Assembly (NCBI GenBank): GCA_910587895.1
Contig: CAJUOE010000343.1
Coordinates: 1-5,548, forward strand
Direction: 5' to 3'
Source of the DNA: an uncultured Lachnospiraceae bacterium
GTDB lineage: Bacteria > Bacillota > Clostridia > Lachnospirales > Lachnospiraceae
Length of the DNA: 5,548 bases
Shown: piece by piece, positions 1 to 5,220 of the stretch
Position numbering within the stretch: the first letter of the stretch is position 1
Layout: the number at the start of each line of letters is the position of its first letter
The notes under the pieces: model-generated
Database searches by the model: none
The model's input: the letters and a program-made list of their open reading frames with translations, nothing else
Told to the model about the DNA's origin: nothing
Position numbers and translations under genes: made by a program

Positions 1-62
1 CATACCGAAACCGACAATAATAGCCGAAAGACAACGAATATCTGAGAGACGTAAAGTGTTGT

Positions 63-210
63 GCAACCTATACGGAAATCAAAGAATGGATAAAGTCGGA
101 GTATGGTTTAAAGATGTCGTCACTGTATGTGGCGCAGATAAAAGACAAATGCGGTAGATTGAGCAGAACAACCTGAAAGAAGAAACAGGCAAACGCCCGA
201 AACAGATGCA
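63..210 (+). pseudogene. Remnant resembling the C-terminal tail of a RumA/RlmD-like RNA methyltransferase
   Basis: Codons 63-155 read ATYTEIKEWIKSEYGLKMSS followed by LYVAQIKDKCG. After a frame change near 156-158 the reading continues as IEQNNLKEETGKRPKQMQGL (158-217). From memory this matches the C-terminal extension of ICE-borne 23S rRNA (uracil-5-)-methyltransferase RumA-like proteins of Firmicutes, which have an 'ATY.EIK.W..E.YGLKVSSLYIAQVK.KCGI' stretch and then a Lys/Pro/Gln-rich tail. That extension also occurs on other ICE proteins, so the parent enzyme is uncertain. No catalytic methyltransferase motif is present. Upstream in the same frame is a stop at 42-44, so only the tail survives. 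The frame break inside a conserved block marks it as a pseudogene fragment. The family assignment is recalled, not searched. Confidence 0.45.
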
Positions 211-558
211 GGGACTTCCTGTTTATTCCGGGGCATGACTGCCGCCCGGTTCTGCTTCCGCTTTCGAATGCGGAAAACTTTATGGGCACAGCCGATGACC
301 GGACGGATTGCTCCTGTATCATGGACAGCCGTTGTTTCATCCGGCTTTACAGCAAATGGATCGAGCTTTCCACCTCATCTTCAAAGGACTGTCCCATCCA
401 CCAAATCTTACACCTGATGAACAGGTCCCCTGTCCCGTAATGGGATTGGGGATCTTTCCCATGCAATTACTTGCAAATGACTTAAAAACCAACACCCAGA
501 CTATGGGAAAAATGCTGGTTTTTCTCTACAATATACTTAATCCATACATAAAGCCACG
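211..558. other. Unassigned stretch between two gene remnants
   Basis: About 350 bases without a recognisable gene. Three overlapping plus-strand frames are open for 50-150 codons, which is why no single one is convincing. The frame running from about 183 to 443 (containing NAENFMGTADDRTDCS and later RLYSKWIELSTSSSKD) has the most protein-like composition, but it has no ribosome binding site or start in context and I do not recognise it. The overlapping frame 308-781 is open mainly because it runs into the DUF3268-like remnant. The minus-strand frame 68-340 opposes the methyltransferase-tail remnant and looks like a shadow. Best described as decayed coding sequence of unknown origin. Confidence 0.4.
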
Positions 559-566
559 AAAGGAGG
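559..566 (+). promoter_or_regulatory. Strong ribosome binding site facing an ATA instead of a start codon
   Basis: AAAGGAGG is a near-perfect Shine-Dalgarno sequence. Eight bases downstream, where a start codon should be, is ATA (575-577) followed by AAG CAG AAA AAC. An ATG at 567-569 lies too close and reaches a stop after three codons. The simplest reading is that the start of the DUF3268-like remnant was lost by ATG to ATA change. This is inference. Confidence 0.5.
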
Positions 567-574
567 ATGCAACC

Positions 575-781
575 ATAAAGCAGAAAAACACACCGGCTGT
601 TCGATGCCATCTGGAAATACAGCTCCTCTCCCGGAAAGATGCCTACCGCTGGATGCAGGACATTTTCTGCCTTCCCAGTTCCCAGGCGCACATCGGGCAG
701 TTTTCCGATTACCGCTGCGACCACCTGAAGGATGAGTGCCGCAGGGTACTACAGAACAACCATGTAAAAGTTACCTGCTAA
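575..781 (+). pseudogene. DUF3268-like protein fragment, frameshifted, start codon lost
   Basis: Two blocks typical of the DUF3268 zinc-finger-containing family are visible in different frames. THRLFDAIWKYSS reads at 588-626, and LLSRKDAYRWMQDIF, then AHIGQFSDYRCDHL and VLQNN, reads from 623 to the stop TAA at 779-781. Known members have an 'AHR.FD.LW' helix, 'MSRK.AY.WL' and 'HIG.F....C' in this order, so the order and spacing fit. The change between blocks is explained by loss of one base near 624-628. A second small indel in the ACAC run near 588-592 would join the first block to the ATA/AAG start region. The Cys-rich zinc finger at the usual N-terminus is not seen, so this is either a short family version or a 5' truncated copy. 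The molecular function of the family is unknown. It sits just upstream of the structured region and the sigma gene. Confidence 0.65.
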
Positions 782-785
782 ACCA

Positions 786-887
786 GCGTGAGAAGAACTT
801 CTAACCACTCATACCAGAGGGCAGTTTCGCAAAGTCAGCATAGCTGACTTGGAAGTTCTAAGTCCGCTTTGTAGACTTTTCTCACGC
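786..887 (+). ncRNA. Candidate structured RNA with a three-way-junction fold
   Basis: Perfect complementary segments nest into one fold. Outer stem P1 pairs 786-794 with 879-887 (GCGTGAGAA/TTCTCACGC, 9 bp). P2 pairs 795-801 with 852-858 (7 bp). Inside P2 a hairpin pairs 832-839 with 843-850 (AAGTCAGC/GCTGACTT, 8 bp, loop ATA). P3 pairs 860-864 with 874-878 (5 bp, 9-nt loop). P2 and P3 both close onto P1 with almost no unpaired bases at the junction. Nothing in this stretch reads as a protein. It could be a cis-acting leader of the downstream sigma gene, an independent small RNA, or a DNA-level structure such as a protein-binding palindrome array. Rfam contains a motif named after DUF3268. Since a DUF3268-like remnant lies immediately upstream, that model is worth testing, but I cannot say they match. 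Confidence 0.5.
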
Positions 888-890
888 AGG

Positions 891-922
891 AGAATGCCCA
901 AAGTGCGGGCATTTTCCGCACT
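891..922 (+). promoter_or_regulatory. Two overlapping, mutually exclusive stems (attenuator-like)
   Basis: Stem A pairs 891-899 with 907-915 (AGAATGCCC/GGGCATTTT, one G-T pair, 7-nt loop) and ends in a short T run, which is terminator-like. Stem B pairs 902-908 with 916-922 (AGTGCGG/CCGCACT, 7-nt loop). The two share bases 902-915 and cannot form together. Such an arrangement about 75 nt before a gene start is what a transcription attenuator or other RNA switch looks like, but the T run is only four bases and is followed by CCGC, so termination may be weak. Confidence 0.4.
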
Positions 923-930
923 AATTTGAG

Positions 931-947
931 TCACAGCAGAGCTGTGA
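931..947 (+). promoter_or_regulatory. Perfect 7-bp hairpin upstream of the sigma gene
   Basis: TCACAGC (931-937) and GCTGTGA (941-947) are perfect inverted repeats around AGA. It could be an RNA hairpin in the leader or a protein-binding palindrome. It ends 47 bases before the sigma start codon at 995. Confidence 0.35.
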
Positions 948-994
948 TATGAAGGTTAGCGTATCATGCAGAAATAAAGGAAGGGGGGATTATT

Positions 995-1589
995 ATGGCA
1001 GCAATGAACCTAAGGGAGCAGGAACTGGTGGAAAAACACCTCTACCTTGTACGGGGAGCCGTACTGGAAACGGTTTCCATCAATGAGACCATACTGGGAC
1101 TTGGATATGATGACCTCTATCAGATTGGCTGTAAAGCGCTCTGCCATGCCGCCCAGAAATTTCGGAAAGACGGTGGTGCTGCTTTCTCCACCTTTATTTC
1201 GGAAAGACGGTGGTGCTGCTTTCCCCACCTTTGCAGGCATTTTCATTAGGAACCGCCTGCTCTCCCATTGCAGGAAAATCACAAAGACGCAGAAACTGTT
1301 GGAATACATGGATGCACCCCAGACCACCGGATCACAGCTGACCTTTACGGAAACCTTTCCCGACCAAAATTACCATGCGCTGTCAGATGCGGATATTTTT
1401 ATTTTTCTTGATAAAGCGGAAAAACGCTGCTCCGGCACTACAAAGAAGGGCATCAAGGCTCTGGCGCTCAAGTGCAGGGGACATACCGGCGTGGAGATTG
1501 CCGCACGCTACGGCTCCCCGCCAAACCATGTGACCGCGTGGATCTCCAAAGCTGCAAAAATGCTGAGGGAAGAAAAACTGACAACCTGA
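995..1589 (+). pseudogene. Sigma-70-like factor of an ICE, broken by a 37-bp tandem duplication
   Basis: ATG at 995 follows a purine-rich ribosome binding site (AAAGGAAGGGGGG, 977-989). The N-terminal part reads MAAMNLREQELVEKHLYLVR and GLGYDDLYQIGCKALCHAAQ, the helical sigma region 2 pattern. At 1159-1232 a 37-bp tandem duplication shifts the frame, so the original frame stops at 1249. After the second copy the protein resumes in frame 0 with AAFPTFAGIFIRNRLLSHCRK (up to about 1270) and runs to TGA at 1587-1589. Its C-terminal part (LALKCRGHTGVEIAARYG, then HVTAWISKAAKMLREE) looks like a region 4 helix-turn-helix. Removing one repeat restores 186 codons including the stop, about the size of this family. 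Relatives are found in Lachnospiraceae ICEs and probably direct transcription of element genes; the target promoters are unknown. Family assignment is from recalled sequence patterns. Confidence 0.75.
1159..1232 (+). repeat. 37-bp tandem duplication, two copies
   Basis: Copy one is 1159-1195 and copy two 1196-1232, identical at 36 of 37 positions (the difference is T at 1187 against C at 1224). Both begin ATTTCGGAAAGACGG and end CCACCTTT. Because 37 is not a multiple of three the duplication frameshifts the sigma gene. Confidence 0.95.
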
Positions 1590-1608
1590 TGAAAAAGAAG
1601 GATACAAT

Positions 1609-2284
1609 ATGTTGACACTTTATACTGCCATAGGAAACTACCTACTGACCGAAAAGGGACTGCCCCTCGTTACCGCAGGCGGACGAGACTGTGCGCTGGA
1701 TGCCCATGAGCTGCTTCTCTAGTCCAGCCTCGCCTTCCGGATACTGACTTATCAGGAGCTAAAGGCGGAATTTTACAAAAAGGAGCTAGAACTGCACATC
1801 CTCAGAGAACTGGATTTCGACCATTACCTAAACCGCCTTATCATGCGCAGGCTGGTGGTTTCTGGAAAAGACTGTACCAGCGTGGATGCCCTGTACGATT
1901 TACTCGGACATCTTTACCTTCAGCCCGCCCCTAACAGCATACGGTTAAGACTGTTTCCTTTTTCAAGCTCCAGTTGGAACGGAAATTCCTTTTCCGGAAA
2001 GCGCTGACAGTATTTCACTACGAAAAGCTTGATCCAATGGAAAAACAGGTCATGCCACTGCTACGGCACCAAAGCTGTCCACCGCCGAACTGATCGGCTG
2101 CACGGAAAACGGAAAGCGCCATCTGAAGAATAATGATGAGCTGATGGAATGCCTGTACCATGACGAAACCACCGACTGCGACAGCACTGTGACCGACCGC
2201 CGCGTTTCCGAGACAAGATTTCACATGCTTACCGCTGTTGCCAACCTGTACTTCAAGCAGCAGATCACATTTCAGATTTTGTAA
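1609..2284 (+). pseudogene. Unnamed sigma-partner protein of an ICE, with an amber codon and two frameshifts
   Basis: ATG at 1609 has a GAAGGA ribosome binding site at 1598-1603 and lies 19 bases after the sigma gene stop, so the two were probably cotranscribed. The reading is MLTLYTAIGNYLLTEKGLPL, then LDAHELLL and TAG at codon 38 (1720-1722), continuing as SSLAFRILTYQELKAEF. It goes on through DFDHYLNRLIMRRLVVSG and DALYDLLGHLYL. Near 1960 the frame changes to FKLQLERKFLFRKALTVFHY (1962 on), and near 2065 it changes again to APKLSTAELIGCTENGKRHL, ending ...FKQQITFQIL with TAA at 2282-2284. Joined, the protein is about 225 residues. I recall similar proteins next to this sigma type, with Trp where the TAG is now (TGG to TAG), but I know no named domain or function. 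It appears mostly helical and soluble. A role linked to the sigma factor is only suggested by adjacency. Confidence 0.65.
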
Positions 2285-2368
2285 AGGAGTCAATATTAAA
2301 ATAAATTTTCACATGCAAATTTGTACTTACGCCCAAATTCGCGGGTTAAGCAAGAATGGAGGTTATTT

Positions 2369-2787
2369 ATGCCAAAACCGTTACTCCGTCGGCTGATCCT
2401 GACTTTTCTTGTCGGGATCAGCTGTTTTTTTACCGGACTCGTTTTCTTTCTCCATGAAGGGGACACTTCTTTTTTCATTCTCAGTATCCTGCTATTCGCC
2501 GGTTTTGCCGTAAAAGCCATACTGCTTGGTCTTCAGATCAAAAGAAAGACCTACTTTGTGCTGGAGGGCTCCTGCTCAGATGTCAGACTGCGACTTTTCA
2601 GGAACAGCCATGATATTGTGCTTACTGATCAGGATGGCACTGAGCACCTGCTCCGGATCGGGAAGGATTATAATATCCACTCCGGTGTTTCCTACCGGCT
2701 TTATTTCAAGACTTCTTCAGACAGCATCCCCTCTTAACCAAAGCGGCGCTGACAGACATCCTGCTTGGCGTGGAGGAAATTTTATAA
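2369..2787 (+). pseudogene. Small two-helix membrane protein with a C-terminal frameshift
   Basis: The start is set by GGAGG at 2358-2362, seven bases before ATG at 2369; the longer frame from 2321 has no such site. The uninterrupted frame gives 122 residues and stops at 2735-2737. Residues about 9-28 and 35-55 are hydrophobic helices separated by the short charged turn HEGDT, and they are followed by a soluble beta-rich part (YFVLEGSCSDVRLRLFRN, then a YRLYFK motif). In another frame just past the stop the sequence reads LLTKAALTDILLGVEEIL and ends with TAA at 2785-2787. I recall related ICE proteins having a similar acidic, Leu-rich end, so a single indel around 2720-2730 probably cut off the last 16-18 residues. 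The protein may still be made in shortened form. Its function is unknown; it follows the sigma gene and its partner. Confidence 0.6.
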
Positions 2788-2801
2788 AAAATTTTCTATG
2801 T

Positions 2802-2819
2802 CCGCATAGATAAATGCGG
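2802..2819 (+). promoter_or_regulatory. 6-bp hairpin just upstream of an extended -10
   Basis: CCGCAT (2802-2807) and ATGCGG (2814-2819) form a perfect inverted repeat around AGATAA. It overlaps the expected -35 area of the promoter for the GNAT-like gene, so it may be an operator, or the end signal of the preceding gene; there is no T run to support a terminator. Confidence 0.3.
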
Positions 2820-2826
2820 CTTAATA

Positions 2827-2835
2827 TGGTAAAAT
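2827..2835 (+). promoter_or_regulatory. Extended -10 promoter element for the GNAT-like gene
   Basis: TGGTAAAAT fits the extended -10 pattern TGnTAnAAT-type, with start of transcription expected around 2842. No good -35 is seen 17 bases upstream, as is common for extended -10 promoters. The ribosome binding site AGAGGTG (2846-2852) and ATG at 2858 follow at suitable distances. Confidence 0.4.
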
Positions 2836-2857
2836 TAAAGAGAAAAGAGGTGCCAAT

Positions 2858-3403
2858 ATGATTAACGTCTTAATAGATGAATTTACTCCCTGTCTCAAAG
2901 ATGCACGGACATGAGAACTTGTTCAGACAGAAGTAATCCGTATTAAGAGAAAGTCATTCCTGAAAAAATACAATAAAAAGAATGGATGGTACACAAACTG
3001 GGAATCCCTTGCAGATGAAAATGAAATCTATGCTTTAGTAGTCGAGGGTTCCGTTGATATTCAAGGTTTGATTGCTGTAACCCGCAATGACGACATGCAG
3101 GCACTGTATATTAGTTGGATGTGCGCCAGCCCTGACAATAATAAGCAAATTACCGATGATGTAAAATACCTTGGTGTCAGAGGTCATTTATTCGCAATCG
3201 CAGCCCAAAAATCTGTAAGCTTTGGATATGATGGCTATATGTATGGTTTCGCTGCCGATAAGGAATTACTGGAACATTATGTCAGGACATTTCACGGAGA
3301 AGTAATTGCCATCCTGCACCCATACCAGTTTGCAATCGGTGAACAGGCTTCAAGAGAGATTATGGAGGTGTATGATTATGAATGGACAGATGAGGAGATA
3401 TAA
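2858..3403 (+). pseudogene. GNAT-like acetyltransferase-fold protein with an opal codon 19
   Basis: ATG at 2858 follows AGAGGTG (2846-2852). The frame reads MINVLIDEFTPCLKDART, then TGA at 2912-2914, then ELVQTEVIRIKRKSFLKKYN and on without interruption to TAA at 3401-3403 (181 codons before the stop). Relatives I recall have Gly at the stop position (GGA to TGA, one base). The stretch KYLGVRGHLFAIAAQKS followed by FGYDGYMYGFA resembles motif A of GNAT N-acetyltransferases, where a Gly-rich loop binds acetyl-CoA and is followed by a helix and a strand; the usual GVGGH appears here as GVRGH. The substrate is unknown. Its own promoter precedes it, and its end overlaps the next small gene by 26 bases, so the two are translationally linked. 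After the stop there is no convincing restart, so the product is probably lost unless TGA is read through. Confidence 0.6.
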
Positions 3404-3557
3404 GGAAAGCCTCGCAAAAACGCCCGATCCGATTCTGTTAAGCCAATGCCCAAAGATTAAGCTGGATCTGAGAGGGCTGATGCAATACGCAAAGGAAAAA
3501 GGCGTATAAGTAATAGAATTGACCGAAAAAGAGAAAGCAGCGTTTATCAAAGAATAA
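3378..3557 (+). pseudogene. Small basic partner protein of the GNAT-like gene, with an ochre codon 44
   Basis: ATG at 3378 lies inside the end of the GNAT-like gene, with GGAGG at 3364-3368 nine bases upstream. The frame reads MNGQMRRYKESLAKTPDPIL then LDLRGLMQYAKEKGV and stops at TAA 3507-3509. Directly beyond, in the same frame, it continues VIELTEKEKAAFIKE to a second TAA at 3555-3557. The continuation is well formed and matches the end of relatives I recall (58 residues), so the first TAA is probably a nonsense mutation (for example TCA to TAA). The shortened 43-residue product may still be made. The family has no name I know. The gene order and overlap are what would be seen for a small accessory or antitoxin-like partner, but that role is only inferred. 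Confidence 0.55.
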
Positions 3558-3763
3558 AATGCAATATCTTGTATTTAATTATTCGACATACGCTATATAT
3601 TGTCCTAAAATGTTTCTATAATTGATTTTTGTGTTTCCTAAAAGGATATATGCACACGCTGTTTATGATTGAATTAAGTGTCAGAAGAATCATGCCGATA
3701 AGTGGCGGTCTTTTGGCACTTTTTTGATACAACCAAAAGATTTTTCGGAGAATCTCTGTCCTT
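3558..3763. other. Gene-free spacer between convergent blocks
   Basis: About 206 AT-rich bases with no convincing reading frame. A perfect -10-like TATAAT at 3617-3622 has no acceptable -35 and no gene behind it. At 3700-3725 a short stem (AAGTG/CACTT with one G-G mismatch and a C-G pair inside) followed by six T may be a weak terminator for the plus-strand genes. No other repeat or RNA gene is apparent. Confidence 0.5.
3700..3725 (+). terminator. Weak terminator-like stem with T run
   Basis: AAGTG (3700-3704) pairs with CACTT (3717-3721), then TTTTTT runs through 3725. The stem is only five perfect pairs plus one more across a mismatch. It is correctly placed downstream of the small gene ending at 3557 but about 140 bases away. 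Confidence 0.3.
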
Positions 3764-4639
3764 TTAATATATATCTCTTATTCCAAATATGCACATATCT
3801 ATACTGGTTGTAATTCTTTTTTCCAGTTCAAACACCTGCTCAATAGTAAGGCCGGAATACAACGCAATTTCCTCTAATGACAATTTCCCCGCCTCTATCA
3901 TCCTTAATGCTGATTGTCTTTTCTCCTGCTCTACACCCTGCTCATATTTCTCCTGATAATTCATCTGCAAAGTCATATAATCCTTCTCCACTCCGTTCTG
4001 GTCGGCACTAAGCGGACATCCCCCGGATGTCCAGCATCCTCCATTTCTCATTCTTTCTGACAGACTGCACTGCCTCATCTAATTCTCTGGTAAAATCATC
4101 CTCCGGCTCTTTACCATCAATAAAGTCAAGCAACCTTTTCATTTCCGGTGTCACATCATCCATTGTACCTTTAGTATTTAAAATAATCTTCGTTGTATCA
4201 TCCCCAAGACCTAATTCCAGATTTTGAATACAACGGTTTTCAAAAGTATAGATGTGTCGCCCTTCACCAAACAAATCAAAGATACATACAAAAATAACAA
4301 AACTGCGTTTCAAGTCTTTGTAATTATCCCCTTTTTCCAAGATATTCAGGCCAATCATTCCTTGATAATATCTTGTTCACTTGGGAAGGTTTCTTTTCTC
4401 CGTGGTCTGCATTTCAATATTATAAACGGTTTCTTTTCCATCCTCTACATAGATATCCAGCCGCACACTTTTCGCATCTGCAGCAATATCTATCGTTTCC
4501 TGTGACATAGGATATTCAATGTGGGATATCTTAACACCAAGTATCCGTTCTAAAAAAGGTTTGCAAAACTTCGGATTTCTCATAATAACGTAAACATGAA
4601 ATCATCCTCGATTTGCAGTTCCTCAAAAGCTTTCTCCAT
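3764..4639 (-). pseudogene. Rpn-type PD-(D/E)XK nuclease (transposase-like), broken in several places
   Basis: The start is ATG at 4639-4637, with AAAGGGG (4656-4650) ten bases upstream. It reads MEKAFEELQIEDDFMFT, then one base appears lost around 4584-4588, and MRNPKFCKPFLERILGVKIS follows in the new frame. The nuclease core is visible: RLDIYVEDGKETVYNIEMQT holds Asp62, Glu76 and Gln78 (numbered on the repaired protein), the D...ExQ variant of the PD-(D/E)XK signature of PDDEXK_2/Rpn proteins. TGA at 4379-4377 replaces an expected Arg between LPK and TRYYQGMIGLN. The frame then runs through FVIFVCIFDLFGEGRHIYTF to KNEKWR, where a roughly 50-bp insertion brings TAG (4010-4008). The C-terminus DYMTLQMNYQEKYEQG and LSLEEIALYSGLTIEQ continues in another frame and stops at 3766-3764. 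Repaired length is about 290 residues, normal for the family, which promotes recA-independent recombination. Confidence 0.75.
3989..4040 (-). repeat. About 50-bp insertion with a palindrome inside the Rpn gene
   Basis: Between KNEKWR and KDYMTL of the Rpn protein lies extra sequence not expected in the family. On the plus strand, CTCCA occurs at both edges (3986-3990 and 4039-4043, 53 bases apart), like a short target duplication or deletion footprint. Inside is an 8-bp perfect inverted repeat, GGACATCC (4014-4021) and GGATGTCC (4025-4032), separated by CCC. The reading-frame change needs an insert of 3n+1 bases, for example 52, so the exact edges are uncertain. It may be a mini repeat element or the remnant of an insertion sequence end. 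Confidence 0.5.
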
Positions 4640-4715
4640 AATAACAAATCCCCTTTTCTTTAGCTCTGTTTTATAAATTATGATATTTTCCTTGTTATCT
4701 TTCAGCATATCATAT

Positions 4716-5220
4716 TCATACTGCTTTCCCAATGTTTTTCTTCATGAATGCACGAATTTTCATCAAACTATATAGAGCAGATTTTGTAAAAAGGAACATT
4801 CTTTCATCTGCCATTATTCCGTATAAGTGCGAAATATACTCTTTTCGTCCAAAACTCCTTTTCCCCGGCGTGGCTCTTTCCGATACTCCCGGCTTTCTTG
4901 CATGGATTGTCTTTCAAGTCATAGTACCGAACCGCATAATTGAAAATAGCCGACAACTGATTATTGACCGTTTTCAGATACGTTTCTGAATATCCTTTTT
5001 TCATCAGCGCATTTTGCCAAGCCCGAATGTCGGAAGCCTTAATCTCATTCATGTTCTTTTTCCTGAAATACGGAATGATTTTCAGGTCAATAATGAATTT
5101 CTTTGTATGCATGGTATTTTCACGCAGACGGTGTTCCATATCCTCATAATAGGTTTGTACGAAGTTTTCAAAATTAATGTCTAAATTCCTCTGCTGCTGT
5201 TGCAGAAAGTCACGCTCTCA
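4716..5220 (-). pseudogene. Tyrosine integrase fragment, core-binding domain only
   Basis: Reading starts at 5217 with ERDFLQQQQRNLDINFENF, then VQTYYEDMEHRLRENTMHTK, NEIKASDIRAWQNALMKKGY and SETYLKTVNNQLSAIFNYAV, then DNPCKKAGSIGKSH and FWTK. This is the SAM-like core-binding domain of the phage/ICE integrase family, and the order matches ICE integrases of Firmicutes. After WTK (4851-4843) two bases seem missing; the frame then continues EYISHLYGIMADERMFLFTK down to a stop at 4718-4716. The C-terminal catalytic domain with its Arg-His-Arg-Tyr residues is absent, so it cannot recombine DNA. The usual N-terminal arm-binding domain is also missing: the codon before ERDFL is TGA (5220-5218), where relatives have Trp, and before it lies toxin-like sequence in the same frame. 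The next gene, the Rpn nuclease, starts 77 bases after the stop. Confidence 0.75.

Noticed and set aside
68..340. Minus-strand frame of 90 codons opposite the methyltransferase-tail remnant.
   Set aside because: It overlaps the recognisable plus-strand remnant, has no ribosome binding site and no recognisable domain, so it is a shadow.
308..781. A single 157-residue protein across 308-781.
   Set aside because: Only the last 50 residues look like a known family (DUF3268). The remainder is not protein-like in a consistent way, has no start signal at 308, and the family block preceding it lies in another frame.
786..950. CRISPR array, because of the dense repeats before the sigma gene.
   Set aside because: These are inverted repeats of different sequence. 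There is no direct repeat with regular spacers.
1047..1589. The long plus-strand frame from 1047 as a separate 180-residue gene.
   Set aside because: Its first part (1047 to about 1196) is a shadow of the sigma N-terminus in another frame and has no ribosome binding site. Only the part after the duplication is genuine sigma sequence.
1609..3557. In-frame TAG, TGA and TAA codons inside otherwise readable genes as evidence for stop-codon recoding or an alternative genetic code.
   Set aside because: All three stop codons occur as interruptions and the same genes also carry frameshifts and a tandem duplication, which recoding cannot explain. TAA, TAG and TGA are also used as ordinary stops in the window. 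Decay is simpler.
3600..3622. Promoter with TTGTCC and TATAAT in the spacer.
   Set aside because: The two boxes are only 11 bases apart where about 17 are needed, and no gene follows on that strand.
4027..4505. Plus-strand frames at 4027-4227 and 4224-4505.
   Set aside because: They lie opposite the Rpn nuclease whose signature is clear on the minus strand, and show no start context or family resemblance.
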